A DNA stretch of 24,624 nucleotides. Origin: Chitinophagaceae bacterium (lineage in GTDB: Bacteria > Bacteroidota > Bacteroidia > Chitinophagales > Chitinophagaceae). Below the pieces are notes generated by a model that made no database searches, had not been told where the DNA came from, and saw nothing but the letters and a program-made list of their open reading frames with translations. Of the stretch, positions 20,633 through 24,624 are shown piece after piece. The translations under genes were made by a program, and so were the position numbers. The DNA is taken from assembly GCA_016720825.1 (NCBI GenBank), contig JADKJV010000015.1:1-24624 (forward strand), given 5' to 3'. Each line of letters begins with the position of its first letter. Within the stretch, counting starts at the first letter, position 1.

Positions 20633-23445
20633 ATGAAAGAACTAGAAAAAGGCCTGCTCCGGATTTTACCTCCGGCCCGTGTGAAAACCCGCCTGATAGA
20701 CCGTTACGCTTACGCCAGTGATGCCAGTCATTTTTTCCTGTTACCCAAAGCCGTTGTACAGCCTGAATCCATTGAAGAAATAAAAAAACTGTTCGCATTT
20801 TCCCATGAGCATAATATACCGGTTACGTTCAGGGCCGGGGGTACCAGTTTATCCGGACAGGGTGTTACAGACGGAATCCTTGTTGACTTAAGCAATTACT
20901 GGCGAAAAGTAGTTGCCGAAAATAACGGGAACTCGGTGCGGGGTTGAGCCTGCTGTTATTGGTTCTTATGTAAACCATGCGCTGAAACCATACGGCCGGA
21001 AGATTGGCCCTGATCCTGCTTCTATCACAGCTGCGATGATGGGTGGTATCCTTTCAAATAATGCAAGTGGCATGTGTTGTGGGGTGGTGCAGAATTCATA
21101 TCACACCCTGAAGTCGATGACCTTTGTGTTGCCGAACGGTATGGTGTTTAATTCAGAAAAAGAAGAGGATCATAAACGGTTTGAAACAGAAGCTGCGGAG
21201 ATCGCGAATGAAATCAAGAATCTCCGCCAGGAGATCTTAAATGATCCGGAACTGGTTACCCGCATCCGGAAAAAAATAAACAGAAGAACACGGTAGGTTA
21301 TTGTATCAATGCATTTGTGGATTTTGAAAGACCACTGGATATCCTCACGCATGTGATCATTGGTGGTGAAGGAACACTGGCCTTTATTGCGGAAGCGGTT
21401 ATGCATACGGTGCCCGACCTGCCCTGTAAGATGACCGGGTTGCTTTATTTCGAAAACCCGGAAGTGGCCTGCAGTACCATTCCCCAACTGATTACAACCG
21501 GGGCTGCTGCACTGGAGTTTATGGATCGTGCATCCCTGCGTTCGGTGGAGAATATGCCCGGCGTTCCAGGGATATTAAAAGACCTGCCATCCAGGGCTTC
21601 AGCGATACTGTGTGAATTCCAGGAAACAAATCCGGAGAAGCTGGCGGATCAATATGAAAAAGCCAAACCTGTTTTTTCGGGTTTGCCGCTGTTGTTCCCT
21701 CCTGAGTTTACAGTGGATGCAATGGAGCAGGCTATCATGTGGAAAATCAGAAAGGGCATGTATCCTTCTGTGGCGGGTATGCGGGCCAAAGGCACATCGG
21801 CTTTACTGGAAGATTTAGCGTTTCCGATTGAGCGGCTGGGACAGGCTGTAACGGATGTGCAATTACTTTTTGAAAAATACAAGTATGAGAACGGGATCAT
21901 CTTTGGTCATGCCAAAGACGGAAACCTGCATTTTGTAATATCACAGGGATTTTTCACCAAAGAAGATATTGACCGGTTTGAGCATTTTAACCAGGACCTG
22001 TTTGATCTCGTACTGAATAAATACGACGGCGCTTTGAAAGCCGAGCACAGTACTGGCCGTGCCGTGTCTGCTTTTGTGGAGAAAGAATGGGGACCTGCCG
22101 CGTACCGGGTGATGAAAAGACTTAAGACCGTTATTGATCCCGCCAACCTGCTCAATCCGGGAATCATTATTACAGAAGACAAGCAGGCGCATGTGCATGA
22201 CCTGAAAGTAATGCCGGTGGTGGAAGAAGAAGTGGATAAATGTATTGAGTGCGGCTATTGTGAGCAGAGTTGTCCAAGCCGCGATCTGACTTTAACCCCC
22301 CGCCGCCGTATCGTTATCCGCAGGGCCATCAAACGGATGGAGGATACAGGTGACCGGGCTGGCCGGAAAGCATTATTAAAAGACTATCGGTATGCCGGTA
22401 TGGAAACCTGTGCGGTGGATGGTATGTGTGCGGTGAATTGCCCGGTGAGCATTAACACCGGCGACCTGGTAAAAAGACTGCGCCGGGAAAACCATTCCGG
22501 GTTCCAGAACTGGTTGTCGATGCGGGTTGCGCGCAATTTCGGATTTGTTGAATCAATGGTCCGCCTTGGCGTGAGCTCCTCTTTACTTATGAACCGGATC
22601 TTTGGAAAGAAATACATGATCAGGCTGACAAAATTCATCAGGTTCATCATGCCTTCATTCCCTTTATGGTCAAACCAGATCCGCAGACCGGGTAAAAGAC
22701 TACATTCAGTGAAATCTGCCACAGCGGCACAGGAAGTCATCTATTTTACAACCTGTATCTCCCGGATGATGGGCGGTGAAAGTGGCGAGCAGTTCATGGA
22801 AGTTTGCAAAAGGGCAGATATAGGGGTGGTTATCCCGAAAGGAATTGGCGGGGCCTGCTGCGGACAGCTGTATTCATCCAAAGGATTTACGACTGCGTTT
22901 AAAGAAACGGCCAATGCCAATATTCAAAAACTCTGGACGACTTCCTCAGAAGGAAAGATCCCGGTGATACTGGATGTAACGAGTTGTACGCAGACGGTTA
23001 AAACTTACCGGAATTACCTGACAGATGAAAACAAAATCCGTTACGATAAATGCATTTTGTGGATGTCATCGATTTTGTAGCCGATAGTGTAATACCACGG
23101 CTGAAGATCACACAGCTGAAAGACAAGATTGTTTTCCACCCGGTTTGCTCTGTCACAAAAATGGGCTCTATGCCGAAACTGCAGGCGATTGGCAAAGCCT
23201 GTGCTGTCCGTGCCGATTACCCGGTCTTCGCCGGCTGTTGCGGTATGGCCGGTGACCGCGGTTTTTATTATCCCGACCTGACTTTATCGGCCACGCGCAA
23301 AGAGGTGAATGAAGTGAACCTGACTGATTATGACGGATACTATTCTTCTTCCCGGACTTGTGAGATGGCTTTATCGGAATCGTCGGGGAAGAATTATGAG
23401 TCGATATTGAAATTGGTGCTGGAGGTTACGGAAGAGCGGAAGTAA
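20633..23445 (+). CDS. FAD/Fe-S oxidoreductase, D-lactate dehydrogenase type
   Basis: About 938 residues when repaired. It would oxidise D-lactate or a similar 2-hydroxy acid and pass electrons via FAD and two 4Fe-4S clusters to the respiratory chain. Order: FAD-binding PCMH domain (FRAGGTSLSGQG, about 67-77; PDPASITAAMMGGILSNNAS), FAD-oxidase C domain with HAKDGNLHF metal site (coded near 21908), ferredoxin-like Cys motifs CIECGYCEQSCP (about 536) and CAVDGMCAVNCPV (about 593), and two CCG motifs GGACCGQLYSSKG (about 741) and AGCCGMAGDRGF (about 867). Three frame breaks, each fixed by one base in a homopolymer: G4 at 20940-20943 (one too many), A7 at 21270-21276 (one short, restoring KQKNTVGYCINAF) and A3 at 23048-23050 (one short, restoring YDKMHFVDVIDF). 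All key motifs are present, so the gene is probably intact in the organism. The exact substrate is not proven. Confidence 0.9.
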
Positions 23446-23517
23446 GCAAAACAGCCAGTTAAATAGTATCCGGATGAAGTCCGGAAGTGAATCAATTTGA
23501 AATGCAGTGCTTCAAAA

Positions 23518-23841
23518 TCAGTTTTTTGTCAGATTTATGGGAAAAATATCATTTCCATCAGATGTTTTTCCCATTGCTGGTTTTTTATTGAGTATTAGGT
23601 TTGCATTATTGCAATAACAACTACTACTATAATAATTCAGGACGGTGTGCAGGCGGGCTCGGGTGGGCGTGGCTACTGTTTCTATGGGCTCATATTGTGA
23701 GCTGTTTTGATATCCTTTAAAAGGGTGGGCCCCGGCAGGGGTAGAGTCATTTCCAAAGAATATTACCGTATTAAGTAAAAACAGAAACCCAAACTGATAC
23801 ACTACCCTGCGCAGGAATAAATTTGGAATATCTGGATTCAC
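23518..23841 (-). CDS. Possible small membrane protein (weak)
   Basis: An open frame of 107 codons. It has a short basic start (MNPDIPNLFLRRVVY), one hydrophobic stretch (FGFLFLLNTVIFF, about residues 17-29) and a polar tail with SSSCYCNN. I recognise no family. Its last 20 or so codons overlap a hairpin that looks like the terminator of the upstream gene, which argues against it. It may be chance. Confidence 0.25.
   Translation of the reverse strand: MNPDIPNLFLRRVVYQFGFLFLLNTVIFFGNDSTPAGAHPFKGYQNSSQYEPIETVATPTRARLHTVLNYYSSSCYCNNANLILNKKPAMGKTSDGNDIFPINLTKN
23537..23585 (+). terminator. Terminator-like hairpin after the FAD/Fe-S oxidoreductase
   Basis: Perfect 10-bp stem atgggaaaaa (23537-23546) with tttttcccat (23565-23574), an 18-base loop, then tgctg and a T6 tract at 23580-23585. 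It lies about 90 bases after the stop of the oxidoreductase gene. The stem is AT-rich, so strength is moderate. Confidence 0.5.
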
Positions 23842-23852
23842 TGCTATATTTG
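23822..23852 (+). promoter_or_regulatory. Bacteroidota consensus promoter (TTTG, 19 bp, TATATTTG)
   Basis: TTTG at 23822-23825, a 19-base spacer and TATATTTG at 23845-23852 match the Bacteroidota housekeeping sigma consensus (TTTG about -33, TAnnTTTG about -7). Initiation would fall near 23858, only a few bases before a hairpin with T tract, and about 155 bases before the gene at 24013. Confidence 0.55.
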
Positions 23853-23863
23853 TGTTCTGTCTC

Positions 23864-23884
23864 TGCCGTTTAACGGCATTTTTT
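23864..23884 (+). terminator. Short GC hairpin plus T6 tract in a leader
   Basis: tgccg (23864-23868) pairs with cggca (23874-23878) around tttaa, followed by TTTTTT (23879-23884). It resembles an intrinsic terminator but lies right behind a promoter, so it may be an attenuator or the 3' end of a tiny RNA. Confidence 0.45.
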
Positions 23885-24012
23885 CTGCCTCATATTTTAT
23901 TGTCTCTGCCTCATAAGTTCATTGATTTTCGCAAATGATGACATGATAACGATGTTGCCATAAGCGAGTTTAGTAATTGCCTTTTTCACTTAACTGTAAA
24001 AATTAAGCATTT

Positions 24013-24261
24013 ATGAAACTATCAGAATTTATCGCATTGCCCGAGGATCACAAGAGATCCACTGTTTTAACCCAGGGAGTAGCTATCGCCAAAAGGGAAC
24101 TCAGCAACCAGCTTGTTTTCCTGTTTCAATTGAACGAGTATTATGTTGAAACTTTTTGCTGTTATAAGAGCAAAGAGATCATAGAATACCGGGTATTCCA
24201 AAATACGAAACAGCTTGAGCCTTATCTGGATGCAATCAGGATTGATGACCTGTTGAATTAA
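24013..24261 (+). CDS. Small conserved-looking hypothetical protein
   Basis: An intact 82-residue frame with no signal or membrane segment, predicted cytoplasmic alpha/beta: MKLSEFIALPEDHKRSTVLT opens it, then AIAKRELSNQLVFLFQLNEY and YVETFCCYKSKEIIEYRVF, ending LEPYLDAIRIDDLLN. The pattern of a helix, then beta strands alternating hydrophobic residues, and a closing acidic helix looks like a genuine small domain. I have an impression of similar short proteins in related Bacteroidota but can name no family. The AT-rich leader without Shine-Dalgarno is usual for the phylum. The promoter at 23822-23852 may drive it through a leader of about 155 bases with a hairpin. Confidence 0.7.
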   Translation: MKLSEFIALPEDHKRSTVLTQGVAIAKRELSNQLVFLFQLNEYYVETFCCYKSKEIIEYRVFQNTKQLEPYLDAIRIDDLLN

Positions 24262-24396
24262 TGAGATTATTATAGATGGTCTTAACGCTGGCGGGAGCTG
24301 CGTACAACTTCATTTCTGCAACCATAAGGTGAAGTCTGTTGTGTGTCAGGCAGGGTTTATTGCTGCTGCAATATTCTTGTGTGTATGCGCTGGCGC

Positions 24397-24624
24397 CTAT
24401 AATAAATTCACGAAAAGTGACCTGGTTTCACCGGTAGCCATTTTGCCGAAATCTTTCAAAGGGTAAAGCGACCGATGTATCATGAAAAAAATTAAATCAG
24501 GACGACCGCGTTGAACCATGAAGTAATGCAAATAATAGGTTTTTGTTGTCGCATCATATCTGCTTACAAAACCTGAATCTAAAAAAAAAGCTTCTCTCCC
24601 TCTCTCCACCATCAGGAAAGATGT
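24397..24624 (-). CDS. C-terminal end of an unrecognised protein, truncated by window
   Basis: The frame is open from the window edge to the stop at 24397-24399 and gives about 75 residues. Sequence includes SGFVSRYDATTKTYYLHYFM, VQRGRPDLIFFMIHRSLYPL and the ending ATGETRSLFVNLL. The alternating aromatic and hydrophobic residues suggest beta structure. There is an ATG 13 bases inside the edge (24612), but the frame continues beyond it, so the start is probably outside. No family is recognised. An A9-type run near 24580-24590 could hide another frame break. Confidence 0.4.
   Translation of the reverse strand, partial: TSFLMVERGREAFFLDSGFVSRYDATTKTYYLHYFMVQRGRPDLIFFMIHRSLYPLKDFGKMATGETRSLFVNLL

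Larger units (their letters stand above)
23446..24012. other. Intergenic region with hairpins and a consensus promoter
   Basis: About 570 bases between the oxidoreductase and the small plus-strand gene. It holds a terminator-like hairpin at 23537-23585, a consensus promoter at 23822-23852, a second hairpin with T6 at 23864-23884, and a direct repeat ctgcctcata at 23885-23894 and 23906-23915. A locally G-rich stretch at 23640-23700 stands out from the AT-rich surroundings. A minus-strand frame of 107 codons spans part of it. Confidence 0.5.

Noticed and set aside
23460..23490. Small hairpin built on tccgg/ccgga after the oxidoreductase gene
   Set aside because: Only a 5-bp stem and no T tract; the 10-bp stem with T6 at 23537-23585 is the better terminator candidate.

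Overview
The window looks like a chromosomal segment of a Bacteroidota bacterium, most likely of the Chitinophagaceae kind. This rests on a C-terminal type IX secretion (T9SS) sorting domain, a YGNEISFTT fibronectin-like module typical of the phylum, the absence of Shine-Dalgarno sequences, AT-rich leaders and TTTG/TAnnTTTG promoter spacing. No rRNA, tRNA, transposase, phage gene or CRISPR array is visible.

Layout. 1-593: C-terminal part of a NarL/DesK-type sensor histidine kinase. 610-4161: three genes on the plus strand, namely a secreted protein with repeated jelly-roll (LamG/DUF1080-like) modules, a small helical-repeat protein two bases downstream, and an unrecognised secreted protein. 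4234-5665 (minus): exported sulfatase. 5666-6077: spacer carrying degenerate 7-bp tandem repeats. 6078-6490: small secreted FN3-like protein with its own terminator. 6726-10681 (minus): T9SS-sorted surface protein of about 1,318 residues. 11507-19590 (plus): two adjacent very large genes (about 1,270 and 1,410 codons) that belong to no family I can name. The first carries a twin-arginine export signal, the second has no signal. 19668-20381: exported protein made only of five exact-length 43-residue, 8-cysteine Stig1-like repeats. 20633-23445: D-lactate dehydrogenase-type FAD/Fe-S oxidoreductase. 24013-24261: small conserved-looking protein. 24397-24624 (minus): end of an unrecognised gene.

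Many genes are split by frameshifts. Rejoining the frames restores good family alignment, and most breaks whose position can be fixed are one-base changes in a homopolymer (A9, A7, G4, T5). I therefore read them mainly as assembly indel errors and give merged coordinates. The breaks are very uneven: about ten or more in 610-2826 and around ten in 15356-19590, but none across the 2.9-kb frames at 7826-10681 and 11507-14320. Decay of some genes cannot be excluded.

The most promising unknown is 11507-20381: a Tat-exported giant protein, a signal-less giant partner and a small cysteine-armoured secreted protein, all on one strand with short gaps. The pair shares conserved-looking aromatic/His/Arg-rich motifs but no recognisable catalytic domain.
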